A DNA stretch of 46,220 nucleotides, from the NCBI GenBank assembly GCA_028706295.1, contig JAQWBQ010000021.1, positions 1 to 46,220 of the forward strand. The letters are read 5' to 3'. Each line of letters opens with the position of its first letter. The first letter of the stretch is position 1. A program made the position numbers and the translations under genes. Shown piece after piece: positions 18,045 through 28,794 of the stretch. The stretch is from Bacteroidales bacterium. Lineage in GTDB: Bacteria; Bacteroidota; Bacteroidia; Bacteroidales; FEN-979. A model generated the notes under the pieces. The model was not told the origin of the DNA. It did not search any database and worked only from the letters and a program-made list of their open reading frames with translations.

Positions 18045-18818
18045 ATGGAAGAGAAGATTGCTGCATTTCGGAAATTGCTCGAAATCATGGATGAACTCAG
18101 GTTGAAATGCCCGTGGGATAAAAAGCAGACGCTTGAATCATTGCGTTATCTAACCATTGAAGAAACCTATGAACTTTCTGAATCGATCCTGCAGCGTGAC
18201 ATGGATTCTATTAAAAAAGAGTTGGGTGACTTGATGCTACACCTGGTATTTTATTCGAAAATCGCCTCTGAATCCGGCTCCTTTGATATTAAAGATGTTT
18301 TGGAAAACATCATTTCAAAACTCATAAACCGGCATCCGCATATTTTTGGCGATGTGGTCGTAAAGGATGCCAAGGAGGTAAAAGATAACTGGGAAAAGAT
18401 CAAATTGCTGGAAAAGGGGAATAAATCAGTGCTTTCGGGTGTTCCCAAAGGGCTTCCCGCCATGGTGAAGGCCTATCGTATTCAGGAGAAGGCAAGCGGT
18501 GTGGGATTCGACTGGGAGCATCCGGAACAGGTATGGGATAAGGTTCAGGAAGAGTTGCGCGAATTGAAGGAAGCAGTCGTAACGGGTTCAGACCATAAGA
18601 GCCGGGAACACGAAGTGGGTGATCTGCTTTTTGCCATTATTAACTATGCACGGTTTATCGAGGTAAATCCCGAGGATGCGTTGGAGCGGACAAACCGAAG
18701 GTTTATCAAAAGATTCAGGTTTATTGAAGAAAAGGCCGCCGCGATGGGGGTTCCCATGCATACGTTATCGCTTGATGAAATGGAACGATACTGGAATGAG
18801 GCCAAGAAGAAGGAATAA
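18045..18818 (+). CDS. mazG: Nucleoside triphosphate pyrophosphohydrolase MazG
   Basis: Hydrolyses NTPs to NMPs and pyrophosphate, a house-cleaning activity. 257 residues with two tandem MazG domains, as in E. coli. The first carries CPWDKKQTLESLRYLTIEE then TYELSESI and KKELGDLMLHLVFY (the acidic metal-binding EExxE and ExxD helices). The second carries VQEELRELKEA and HEVGDLLFAIINYARF. The conserved VSATDAHR-type clamp is absent and not expected. It is followed by a strong hairpin terminator. Confidence 0.96.
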   Translation: MEEKIAAFRKLLEIMDELRLKCPWDKKQTLESLRYLTIEETYELSESILQRDMDSIKKELGDLMLHLVFYSKIASESGSFDIKDVLENIISKLINRHPHIFGDVVVKDAKEVKDNWEKIKLLEKGNKSVLSGVPKGLPAMVKAYRIQEKASGVGFDWEHPEQVWDKVQEELRELKEAVVTGSDHKSREHEVGDLLFAIINYARFIEVNPEDALERTNRRFIKRFRFIEEKAAAMGVPMHTLSLDEMERYWNEAKKKE

Positions 18819-18851
18819 AAAAGCCCTCAGGATCAGGTCCTGAAGGCTTTT
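18819..18851. terminator. Bidirectional terminator between mazG and the peroxiredoxin gene
   Basis: AAAAGCCCTCAGGA pairs with TCCTGAAGGCTTTT (one mismatch) around a 5-nt loop. A and T runs flank both sides, so it can serve both converging genes. Confidence 0.88.
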
Positions 18852-18865
18852 CATCTGATCTTCAT

Positions 18866-19498
18866 TTAGTGCCGGCCCAGATAATCGGCTACACCTTCTG
18901 CTGTTGCTTTCATTCCTTCCTGGCCTTTATGCCAGTTGGCGGGACAAACTTCGCCGTTCTCTTCAAAGAACTGCAACGCATCGACCATCCTGATTGCTTC
19001 ATCAATGCTTCTGCCCAATGATAGATCATTCACGACCTGATGACGGACAATTCCTTGTTTGTCGATCAGGAAAAGCCCGCGTAAAGCAACCGGTCCGCCT
19101 TCAAATTCCATGGTGCCATCCTCGGTGTACATGTATTCTCCTGCAAGGACATCATAATTGGCCGAGATCGTTTTTGAAAGATCAGAGACAATAGGATATT
19201 TTACTCCTTTAATACCACCCTGCTTACGTTCGGTATTCAACCACGCCCAGTGGGAAAACTTGGAATCGATAGAACACCCAACGACCGCCACGTTTCTTTT
19301 TTCAAACTCCTCCATCTTATCCTGAAATGCAATAATTTCAGTGGGACATACAAAAGTAAAATCGAGGGGATAGAAAAAGAAGATCACATGTTTTTTTCCG
19401 ATGTACTGTGAAAGCGAGAATTTGTCGACAAATTCATTGCCATTGATTACTGCTTCGGCTTCAAACGCCGGAGCCTTTTTTCCTACTAATACTGCCAT
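18866..19498 (-). CDS. Peroxiredoxin, AhpC/TSA family (typical 2-Cys)
   Basis: Reduces hydrogen peroxide and alkyl hydroperoxides in the cytoplasm. 210 residues. The peroxidatic Cys is in PLDFTFVCPTEIIAF and the resolving Cys in NGEVCPANWHKG near the C terminus, which defines the typical 2-Cys class. Other markers are FFYPLDFTF, VVGCSIDSKFSHWAW and ALRGLFLIDKQGIVRH. The extended C terminus after the resolving Cys is of normal length. No dedicated reductase (AhpF) is adjacent. It has its own promoter element. Confidence 0.96.
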   Translation of the reverse strand: MAVLVGKKAPAFEAEAVINGNEFVDKFSLSQYIGKKHVIFFFYPLDFTFVCPTEIIAFQDKMEEFEKRNVAVVGCSIDSKFSHWAWLNTERKQGGIKGVKYPIVSDLSKTISANYDVLAGEYMYTEDGTMEFEGGPVALRGLFLIDKQGIVRHQVVNDLSLGRSIDEAIRMVDALQFFEENGEVCPANWHKGQEGMKATAEGVADYLGRH

Positions 19499-19526
19499 AA
19501 TTCAATAATTTTAAGTTTGCTTGATG

Positions 19527-19534
19527 CAAAGATA
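19527..19534 (-). promoter_or_regulatory. -7 promoter element for the peroxiredoxin gene
   Basis: On the minus strand TATCTTTG matches TAnnTTTG, 28 bp before the start codon, in an AT-rich region. Confidence 0.55.
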
Positions 19535-19579
19535 AATATTATTTAGAATAAATTTTAATAAGAGTATGAAAATTAACGA

Positions 19580-21061
19580 TCATTTAATGATCCTGAGGTC
19601 CAGTTCAAGATTCTCATTTTTCCTGAAATCGAACAATGTGAGTTTTCGGATTTCGAAATAGTTTCTCCAGTAGGTTTGTAGGGCCGTATAATAGTTCTTT
19701 TCAGAATTGTCGGTCTCGATCTGGGCATTATTCAGGTCGAGGATGCTGTTGATCTTCCCGATCAGGTATCGGCCTTTGATCACTTCATAACTTTTTCGGG
19801 CGACGGTATCCGATTTCGCGGCGATCATGATCTGGGTCTGTTGCATGTTAAACTGAACGGCTTTTAGATATACATTTCGTTGAAAATCAATAATTTCCTG
19901 TTCAACAGAATTTTTTACGATCTCTTCCTGCGACTGAGCCATTTTTATTTTTCCGCGTGCAACTCCCCAATCCACGATCGGGATGGTCAGTCCTACCGAA
20001 ACCTGTCGTTGATCAGCCGGATTGAGGTATGCATCGGGGATTGTCGCTCCCGATTGTTGGAGTCCGATCAGTGCATGGATTGTAGCATCAAACCTTCCGT
20101 TTGTCTTGGCGTAATTCACACCGCTGGCGGCTTCCAGCAATCTTCTTTTGAAATCGAGGGAGGAGGATGAATTCTGGTTGGCCAGTTCGACTGCGTTCCC
20201 GGGATTGATCATAAAAAAATCAATATTGTTAGGCGGGATCAGGATGACCTGCATACTGTCCTGGAGGCGAAGAAATGATTTAAAGCGAAACTGTGCATTT
20301 TCAAGCGCCAGGTCAGCATTCTGAACCTGGGCCTGCGCTTTGAGAAAACTTAATTCCAATTGCAGAAGGTCATTCTCGGCAATTTTTCCCAACTGGTACC
20401 TCCCTTTTGCAATCCGGTAGAGGGTATCATAATTGGAAAGGTTGGTCTGGGAGATCTTTTTTTCAATTTGTGACTGTAACAGGGTAAAGAAGTAATTCGT
20501 TGCGGTAACGGCGATTTGTTCAATATCTTCAAGGTATTTCCTTTTTGCCATTGAATATTTCAGGGGTTGGATTTTCCGGTCCCAGCGAAAGGAATTATAG
20601 GTGAAAATGGGTTGTGAAAGTTCAATGTTGACCGGGTAACTGAGATATGGAGCCTGGTTTTTCGATTTATCTGCATTGAATTGGGCGCCAAGGTATGAGT
20701 TAATGGAGACGGTACCTCCGGTTATTCCGATTTTCTGGGAAAGGGCCAGGTTCCCCTGAGCCGAAATATATTTATAGCTGGCATACGACTGTACGCCGTC
20801 GATGCTTTGTGACGAAATGGTCTGGTTGATATTGGGCAAAGTTGCAGTAAAAGTCAGGTAGGGCAGGTTGGATGCTGTATAGGAACGGTACTCCCAATAG
20901 CTGGAACGGAAGGTCTGACGTGCATTCAGGGCATCGGGCGATTGTGTTTTTGCAATGGAAAGTGCCTCTTCAAGTGTAAGTTGTCGGGTCGTTTTCTGTG
21001 AGAACCCGGAATAAACCAGGAGCAGCAGGATCAGCAGGGTTGAGATGTTTTTCAGTTTCAT
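19580..21061 (-). CDS. TolC-family outer-membrane efflux protein
   Basis: 493 residues with a signal peptide (LKNISTLLILLLLVYSGFSQ). The TolC pattern is seen: TRQLTLEEALSIAKTQSPDA at the start, then two helical-hairpin repeats (LLQLELSFLKAQAQVQNADL; later KIKMAQSQEEIVKNSVEQEI) and alternating beta segments such as VSVGLTIPIVDWGVARG. It forms a trimeric channel across the outer membrane and periplasm. It is last in the adaptor-permease-TolC operon, 21 bp after the permease. Confidence 0.94.
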   Translation of the reverse strand: MKLKNISTLLILLLLVYSGFSQKTTRQLTLEEALSIAKTQSPDALNARQTFRSSYWEYRSYTASNLPYLTFTATLPNINQTISSQSIDGVQSYASYKYISAQGNLALSQKIGITGGTVSINSYLGAQFNADKSKNQAPYLSYPVNIELSQPIFTYNSFRWDRKIQPLKYSMAKRKYLEDIEQIAVTATNYFFTLLQSQIEKKISQTNLSNYDTLYRIAKGRYQLGKIAENDLLQLELSFLKAQAQVQNADLALENAQFRFKSFLRLQDSMQVILIPPNNIDFFMINPGNAVELANQNSSSSLDFKRRLLEAASGVNYAKTNGRFDATIHALIGLQQSGATIPDAYLNPADQRQVSVGLTIPIVDWGVARGKIKMAQSQEEIVKNSVEQEIIDFQRNVYLKAVQFNMQQTQIMIAAKSDTVARKSYEVIKGRYLIGKINSILDLNNAQIETDNSEKNYYTALQTYWRNYFEIRKLTLFDFRKNENLELDLRIIK

Positions 21062-21082
21062 AGCGGAAATAATGACGGTACA

Positions 21083-22486
21083 CTATTCATATCGCAGGGA
21101 TTCGACCGGATCCTGTTTTGCAGCCCGTTTCGAAGGCATATATCCAAAGATGATCCCGACAGAGGCGGAGACACCGAAGGAGATCAGGATCGAAACCATC
21201 GAAACGATGGTCAGGATTCCGGTCAGTTCCATGATGATTTTAGAGAGGGCAATCCCGAGGATGATCCCGACAAGGCCTCCGCTGATGCTGAGCAGTGTGG
21301 CTTCCATCAGGAACTGAAGTACAATGTCGCGTTTGGTGGCGCCGATGGCCTGGCGGATTCCGATCTCCTTGATACGTTCCATTACTGAAGCGAGCATAAT
21401 GTTCATGATCCCGATACCCCCAACAAGCAATGATATACTTGCAATGGCGCCAAGAACAATGTTAAAGATATCCTTGGTACGTTGTTCCTGTTTGAGAAGC
21501 AGTTCGGGAACTTTAATTTCGACATCTTCAACACCTGCGTGTCGTCGGACCATCATCTTTTTCAGGATCTCGGTCGTTGGAGCGATCTGGCTGCTTTCTT
21601 TGACCTGAACCACAATTTTATCGATCTGGTTTTTACCGGTTTCTCCGGAACTCTGGTCCATGTACATGGTGCTCCAACCATCGGAGTAAACCGTTCCGCC
21701 GTGAAGCGAACTGGATGTGATCATCGACCGGTCTCTGAAACGTCGGAGAATGGTCTGGATAGGAGTATAAAGGGAGTTGTTGTAATCGGAGATTCCAAGG
21801 TTGTCGATGCTCGATTGACTGATCTCTCTTTTTTTCAGGACCCCGATGATCCGGAGCCAGACAGGTCCGCATTTTATATCTTTACCGATTGGATCTTCAA
21901 CCGGAAAGAATTTGGATTTTATGACCGGTCCGATGATACAGACCGCTTTCCCATCCTTTAATTGTTCGGAATTGAACATTTCGCCTGCATCCAGTTCCAA
22001 TCCGAAAACCGTAAAGAAGTCGGGAGTAACCCCTGTGAACTTGGCAGTCGTTTTCACTCCGTCCTTAACAATATCGGTTTCGAAAATGACTTCGGGGCTA
22101 ACTTTTGAGACGGTGGGAATGATTGATCCGATGCTTTCGGCATCTTTAAGCGTCAGACCCGGAGAAAATTTACCCTTATTCTTTTCCGTTCCCTGATCGG
22201 TAGATTCGGTTGATTCGCTTGCTGAACCGGTATTTTTATCCTTGCCTTTTTCAGGTTTCGGAGTTATGATAATGTTGTTTACCCCAACCAGTTTCATTTG
22301 GTCGAGTATTTCTTTTTTAGCGCCATTGCCAATCGCCATCATGGTAATGACTGCGGCCACGCCAAAGATGATCCCGAGGGCTGTAAGGACAGATCTGAAT
22401 TTATTTAGAAAAACCGCTTCAAGAGCGATATTGAAGAGGTATTTATATCTTTCAAACATGCGATTGAAATTAGCCTGGGACTTCAT
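21083..22486 (-). CDS. MacB-type ABC transporter permease (FtsX domain)
   Basis: 467 residues. One N-terminal membrane helix (FLNKFRSVLTALGIIFGVAAV) is followed by a large periplasmic domain of ~270 residues. The C-terminal FtsX domain has three helices: IASISLLVGGIGIMNIMLAS, the MERIKEIGIRQAIGATKRDI loop that contacts the ATPase, then further helices. The ATP-binding domain found in E. coli MacB is missing, so a separate ATPase is needed. The periplasmic domain has an unusual Lys/Glu/Ser-rich low-complexity insert (KPEKGKDKNTGSASESTEST). It is 26 bp after the adaptor gene. Confidence 0.93.
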   Translation of the reverse strand: MKSQANFNRMFERYKYLFNIALEAVFLNKFRSVLTALGIIFGVAAVITMMAIGNGAKKEILDQMKLVGVNNIIITPKPEKGKDKNTGSASESTESTDQGTEKNKGKFSPGLTLKDAESIGSIIPTVSKVSPEVIFETDIVKDGVKTTAKFTGVTPDFFTVFGLELDAGEMFNSEQLKDGKAVCIIGPVIKSKFFPVEDPIGKDIKCGPVWLRIIGVLKKREISQSSIDNLGISDYNNSLYTPIQTILRRFRDRSMITSSSLHGGTVYSDGWSTMYMDQSSGETGKNQIDKIVVQVKESSQIAPTTEILKKMMVRRHAGVEDVEIKVPELLLKQEQRTKDIFNIVLGAIASISLLVGGIGIMNIMLASVMERIKEIGIRQAIGATKRDIVLQFLMEATLLSISGGLVGIILGIALSKIIMELTGILTIVSMVSILISFGVSASVGIIFGYMPSKRAAKQDPVESLRYE

Positions 22487-22512
22487 GAACTGCGGTCGGG
22501 GAAAGAAGCCTG

Positions 22513-23868
22513 TTATTTTTTCATAATAACGGGTGTTCCCGGGGTCTGGGTCCCGGAAGGTCTGTTGGCAGTTTTCTCGGTTTTGGGTTTGGAGGGTTTT
22601 TCCCGGAATTTTGCAATGATATCGGCCGGGAGTTTTTTAAGTTTCAGTTTGTCGGCTTTTTCGGGGGGAACCAGCAACACTTCATCGTCGGTTGTCAGCC
22701 CTGCACGAATAATGATCTCATTGTCGTTGGATTGACCTACGATTACCTGTTGTTTTACGGCCGATGAGCCATCTTTGCGGTATACAAACGCGACAGAATC
22801 GGCATTAAAAATAGCTTCAATGGGGATGAAAAACACGCTGTCGACCACGCTTGTGAGAATTTTATTTTTGGTGGTCATGGCTGGGCGAAGAATGGAATCA
22901 AATTCGTTGACCAGGATTCTTACCTCATAGACCTTTGCATTGGAGTTTTGAAGTTGTTCACCGATATTAGCCACTTCAATCACCTTTCCGGTGAATTTTT
23001 TTTCGGGAAATGCATCGATACCGACCTGTACTGCCTGACCTACTTTGACTTTGCTGATATCAATTTCGTTGATATACGTTTTTGAAATCATTTCAGAGAG
23101 ATCGGGCAGTTCGGCAACGACATTATCCCACGCATTAACGGTAGCTCCGACTCCCATTTTATTTCCGTCCCAGTTCCGTTTATAGATCACCATTCCGGCT
23201 TTCGGGGCCAGAACATTGAATTCTTTGAGGACGTCGGTCATTTGTTGCAGTTTTCGCTGGGCCTGGTTATAAGAGGCGGAGACTTCCTGCATGTTCGCGA
23301 CGGCTTTCTGATACCGGAGTTTGTAGTTTTTCTCAGCCTGTTCAAAAGCCCGCTGCGATTTTTCAAGGTCAATCTGAACCTGACGGATGGTAGCGGGGGG
23401 CTCATATTTTGATTGATCGAGTGTTATTTTTCTTTCTTCCAGGGCATATTTGAGGTTGATCAGTTCGTCGCGTGCGGAACGGAGTTCCAAGGAAGTGTCG
23501 AGCCTGGTTTTGGTAAGTTGGGATTCGAGTTTTTCAAGGTTGGTCTCTTCATCCTTGATTTTATTAGAAATTTCGGTACGGTCGAGCGATGCGACATACT
23601 GACCTGAATCGACCACAGTACCATCGGGTATGATATCCTGAATTTTGACCTGCCAGATCTGGATCTGCCGGAGTCCCTGCGGACCATATATTTTTTCCGA
23701 ACTTTTGGCAACCAATTCACCAGTAGTAGTTACTTCGATCGGAAAATTCCCCTTTTTGACTTTAGCAACAACCTGTTGATTTTTGTCGTTTTTCGAGAGT
23801 AGAACCCAGGCGATGATGATCAGGATTGCCACTGAGGCAATGATGTAAGTGTACTTTTTGCGGTTCAT
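22513..23868 (-). CDS. Periplasmic adaptor (membrane fusion) subunit, HlyD/MacA-like
   Basis: 451 residues, with one N-terminal membrane anchor (YTYIIASVAILIIIAWVLLS). It then shows the barrel-sandwich half (FPIEVTTTGELVAKSSEKIY), a long coiled-coil hairpin (~100-215), the second half (VLAPKAGMVIYKRNW), a beta-barrel domain (VKVGQAVQVGIDAFPEKKFT) and a C-terminal Pro/Lys-rich tail. It links the inner-membrane permease to TolC. The start is 24 bp after gyrB on the same strand. Substrate unknown. Confidence 0.93.
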   Translation of the reverse strand: MNRKKYTYIIASVAILIIIAWVLLSKNDKNQQVVAKVKKGNFPIEVTTTGELVAKSSEKIYGPQGLRQIQIWQVKIQDIIPDGTVVDSGQYVASLDRTEISNKIKDEETNLEKLESQLTKTRLDTSLELRSARDELINLKYALEERKITLDQSKYEPPATIRQVQIDLEKSQRAFEQAEKNYKLRYQKAVANMQEVSASYNQAQRKLQQMTDVLKEFNVLAPKAGMVIYKRNWDGNKMGVGATVNAWDNVVAELPDLSEMISKTYINEIDISKVKVGQAVQVGIDAFPEKKFTGKVIEVANIGEQLQNSNAKVYEVRILVNEFDSILRPAMTTKNKILTSVVDSVFFIPIEAIFNADSVAFVYRKDGSSAVKQQVIVGQSNDNEIIIRAGLTTDDEVLLVPPEKADKLKLKKLPADIIAKFREKPSKPKTEKTANRPSGTQTPGTPVIMKK

Positions 23869-23891
23869 CGGGTTATGTTTAGCCTGTCGGA

Positions 23892-25958
<2,067 letters not shown>

Positions 25959-27014
25959 TTAAAAACGGAGCAAGCTTTCGAGTATGACACCTGCTGCATT
26001 TCCATCACCAAAATCCTTATTAACCGGGGCTTTAGGAGGATCAGCCAGAATTGCCCTGACAATTTTTCCGGGATCGCTGCCCGTGATGATATTCCAGTTG
26101 TCGTGCATGGTCTCGACCCATTCGGTTTCGGTTCGGAGTGTGATGCATTGTTTACCCAGAAAATATGCCTCTTTCTGAAGTCCTCCCGAATCGGTCAGGA
26201 CTTTGTCGGCGTGAAGGGTAAGGTAAAGCATCTGCAGATATCCTACCGGATCGATTATAGTCACATTGGCCGGAATATTCCCCGGTTCCAGCAGCGTTTT
26301 CCGGGTACGGGGATGCAGCGGTAATACAATATTTTTTTCGATATTACCAAATGCTGTGAAAATATCTTTAAGATTTTGGGGATTGTCGGTGTTTTCTGCC
26401 CTGTGAATAGTGGCCAGGTGATATATATCCGGTATCCCAGGAGTGATATATTGTTCAGGATTGCGTTTTATTCGATCGATATAAAATAGGACGGAGTCGT
26501 ACATCACATCCCCGGAAAATTTGGTGATCTCTGCCAATCCTTCCTTTTGAAGGTTGTTCATGGCTGTAAGCGTGGGGGCAAAGAGAAGGTCGCTGATCCG
26601 GTCGGTTACAATCCGGTTGATCTCTTCCGGCATGAACCGGTTAAAACTTCGGAGACCGGCTTCAACATGAGCAACACGGATATGTAATTTTACGGCTGCA
26701 AGGGCGCCGGCGATGGTGGAATTCGTATCACCGTAAACCAGCACCAGATCGGGTTTTTCAAGAATCAGTATTTCCTCAATTCCTTTCAGCATGGAACCGG
26801 TTTGTTCCGCATGACTACCGGATCCGACCCCCAAATTGTAATCGGGCCGGGGGATATCCAGTTCCCGGAAGAACACCTCCGACATATTTTCATCATAATG
26901 CTGTCCGGTATGCAGAATTATTTCATTTATTTCGCTATGGTTCCCCATCGTCCGGGAAACTGTGGCGGCTTTGATAAATTGGGGCCGGGCACCGATGATC
27001 GATAGTATCTTCAT
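25959..27014 (-). CDS. wecB: UDP-N-acetylglucosamine 2-epimerase (non-hydrolysing)
   Basis: Interconverts UDP-GlcNAc and UDP-ManNAc, supplying ManNAc sugars for surface polysaccharide. 351 residues. Motifs: IIGARPQFIKAATVSR at the N terminus, LHTGQHYDENMSEVFF, VYGDTNSTIAGALAA, VAHVEAGLRSFNRFMPEEIN and LTDSGGLQKEAYFLGKQCIT with the UDP-contacting residues. No other polysaccharide genes flank it directly. It lies 22 bp downstream of the RNase P RNA on the same strand, so read-through from that promoter is possible. Confidence 0.95.
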   Translation of the reverse strand: MKILSIIGARPQFIKAATVSRTMGNHSEINEIILHTGQHYDENMSEVFFRELDIPRPDYNLGVGSGSHAEQTGSMLKGIEEILILEKPDLVLVYGDTNSTIAGALAAVKLHIRVAHVEAGLRSFNRFMPEEINRIVTDRISDLLFAPTLTAMNNLQKEGLAEITKFSGDVMYDSVLFYIDRIKRNPEQYITPGIPDIYHLATIHRAENTDNPQNLKDIFTAFGNIEKNIVLPLHPRTRKTLLEPGNIPANVTIIDPVGYLQMLYLTLHADKVLTDSGGLQKEAYFLGKQCITLRTETEWVETMHDNWNIITGSDPGKIVRAILADPPKAPVNKDFGDGNAAGVILESLLRF

Positions 27015-27035
27015 TATGCAGGATTCAAGAATGAT

Positions 27036-27388
27036 AAAAACAACGGTTCCGTAAGCGGGATTCTGTTTTATTCTGTCATTTATCTGTGTTTACCGTCACC
27101 GGCAAACTAAAGCGACCTACCCTCCGGCATCGGGCGAGCAACCCTTGATTGCCGGTATACTTGGTCTTTCAACCCATGAGGTTTATCCGCGATTTCAGTC
27201 ACCCGAAACCACCGTGGTCTCTTACACCGCGTTTTCACCCTTACCGGTTTCATTCCGGCGGTCATTTTCTGTGACACTTGCTGTCCCCGGTCATACCCGG
27301 GTCCTTCCGGTTAGGAAGCATGGTGCCCTGTGTTGTCCCGACTTTCCTCCCCGGTCCGGAGACCGGGGCGACAGATCGAACCGTTGTT
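27036..27388 (-). ncRNA. rnpB: RNase P RNA (bacterial type A)
   Basis: The catalytic RNA that removes 5' leaders from pre-tRNAs. On the minus strand the 5' region has GAGGAAAGTCGGGACAACAC, a close match to the conserved GAGGAAAGTC block. The 3' region has ACAGAATCCCGCTTACGG, matching the conserved ACAGAA..GGCTTA element. P1 is visible: CAACGGTTC (27378-27386) pairs with GAACCGTTG (27041-27049). About 350 nt between them fits the class. A short T run (27036-27040) ends it. The end positions are approximate. Confidence 0.93.
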
Positions 27389-27391
27389 GAT

Positions 27392-27399
27392 GCAAAGAT
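27392..27399 (-). promoter_or_regulatory. -7 promoter element for rnpB
   Basis: On the minus strand TATCTTTG (TAnnTTTG) lies 5-12 bp before the P1 stem, so transcription would begin close to the first base of the mature RNA. Confidence 0.55.
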
Positions 27400-27420
27400 A
27401 AGAAATATCGGCAATATCGC

Positions 27421-27428
27421 TACCTTTG
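27421..27428 (+). promoter_or_regulatory. -7 promoter element next to the MATE gene
   Basis: TACCTTTG fits TAnnTTTG and ends only 4 bp before the ATG at 27433, which would give a message with almost no leader. No good -33 TTG is present. Confidence 0.35.
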
Positions 27429-27432
27429 CGCC

Positions 27433-28785
27433 ATGAAGGATCTGAGCCATGGAGCAGAAGGCAGATTGATCTTTAGATTTGCCATCCCGATGCTTCTCGG
27501 ACAATTGTTTCAACAACTTTACCATGTTGTCGACAGCATCATTGTTGGAAGGTACATCGGGAAGATTGCGCTGGCTGCCGTTGGAACTTCAGCCCCGATC
27601 ATTTTTTTACTGGTATCGTTTGTGGTTGGTATAACGATGGGTTTTACCATTGTGATTTCCCAATATTTCGGGGCAAAAAAGATGGACCAGGTCAAGAAGG
27701 CCATTGATACCCTTTACATCTTCATGTTTTTCACATCGATTCTGGTCAGTATTGCCGGGATCCTGGTTGCTCCCTCGATTTTCAGGCTGATTGACCTTTC
27801 GCCGGAGATCGTACCGGGGGCTGCATTATTCCTGAATATTTTTCTTACAGGGATGATCTTTTTATTTATGTTCAACGGGACCAGCGCCATCCTGCGGGGG
27901 CTCGGCGATTCCAAAACACCTCTTTACTTTCTGGTCGGATCGGTGGTGCTGAACATCATTCTCGACCTGATCTTTGTTCCTGTTTTTCACTGGGATATTG
28001 CCGGAGTTGCGGTTGCAAGCGTGATCTCCGTTGCGGCTGCATTCATCTTTCAGATTGCTTATCTGAATACCTATCATCCCGTGGTCAAATTCTCGTTCCA
28101 TGATTTCAGTTTTGACCGTGAAATTTTCAGGAAAAGTATTCGGATCGGGTTGCCCACAGGATTTCAACAGACCTTTGTTGCGGCAGGGATGGTCGGACTT
28201 TACTGGATCGTGAACCAATTCGGCGTGGATGCGAATGCAGCATACAGTGCAGCCGGCCGGATCGATAGTTTTGCAGCTATTCCGGCCATGAGTTTTTCCA
28301 TCGCACTATCGACTTTTGTCGGACAGAACCTGGGCGCAAACAGGCTTGACCGGGTCAGGATCGGGTTGCGTTCGACTGTTTTCATGACCAGTGGGTTTTC
28401 CGTATTTACCTCCCTGGTAATGGTGATTTTCGGAAAATATCTCATGCAGATGTTCACGACCGATCCGGTGGTGATCTCCATGGGTTATGAATATCTGATC
28501 ATCATCGGTTCCAGCTATATTTTGTTTTCCCTTATGTTCGTGGTAAACGGAGTACTTCGCGGTGCCGGTGACACCCTGATTCCCATGTTCATCAGTCTTT
28601 TTTCCCTTTGGATTGTTCGCCTGCCGGTTGCCTATATAATGTCGAAAAATCCCGGGATCGGAGTCTCCGGGATCTGGTGGTCGATTCCGATCGGGTGGCT
28701 GTCGGGGGTGATTTTATACTGGGGGTATTACCGAATGGGGCGGTGGAAGGATAAAGTCGTCGTCAAATCTGCCGAACGGTCCTAA
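27433..28785 (+). CDS. MATE-family multidrug/cation efflux transporter
   Basis: 450 residues, about 12 membrane helices in two MatE repeats. The first repeat begins LIFRFAIPMLLGQLFQQLYH and contains VVDSIIVGRYIG. A family-typical FNGTSAILRGLGDSKTPLYF occurs in the first half, and the matching VVNGVLRGAGDTLIPMFI in the second. These proteins expel cationic compounds in exchange for Na+ or H+. It is read divergently from rnpB and converges on the glycosyltransferase. Substrate unknown. Confidence 0.95.
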   Translation: MKDLSHGAEGRLIFRFAIPMLLGQLFQQLYHVVDSIIVGRYIGKIALAAVGTSAPIIFLLVSFVVGITMGFTIVISQYFGAKKMDQVKKAIDTLYIFMFFTSILVSIAGILVAPSIFRLIDLSPEIVPGAALFLNIFLTGMIFLFMFNGTSAILRGLGDSKTPLYFLVGSVVLNIILDLIFVPVFHWDIAGVAVASVISVAAAFIFQIAYLNTYHPVVKFSFHDFSFDREIFRKSIRIGLPTGFQQTFVAAGMVGLYWIVNQFGVDANAAYSAAGRIDSFAAIPAMSFSIALSTFVGQNLGANRLDRVRIGLRSTVFMTSGFSVFTSLVMVIFGKYLMQMFTTDPVVISMGYEYLIIIGSSYILFSLMFVVNGVLRGAGDTLIPMFISLFSLWIVRLPVAYIMSKNPGIGVSGIWWSIPIGWLSGVILYWGYYRMGRWKDKVVVKSAERS

Positions 28786-28794
28786 CATAATGTT

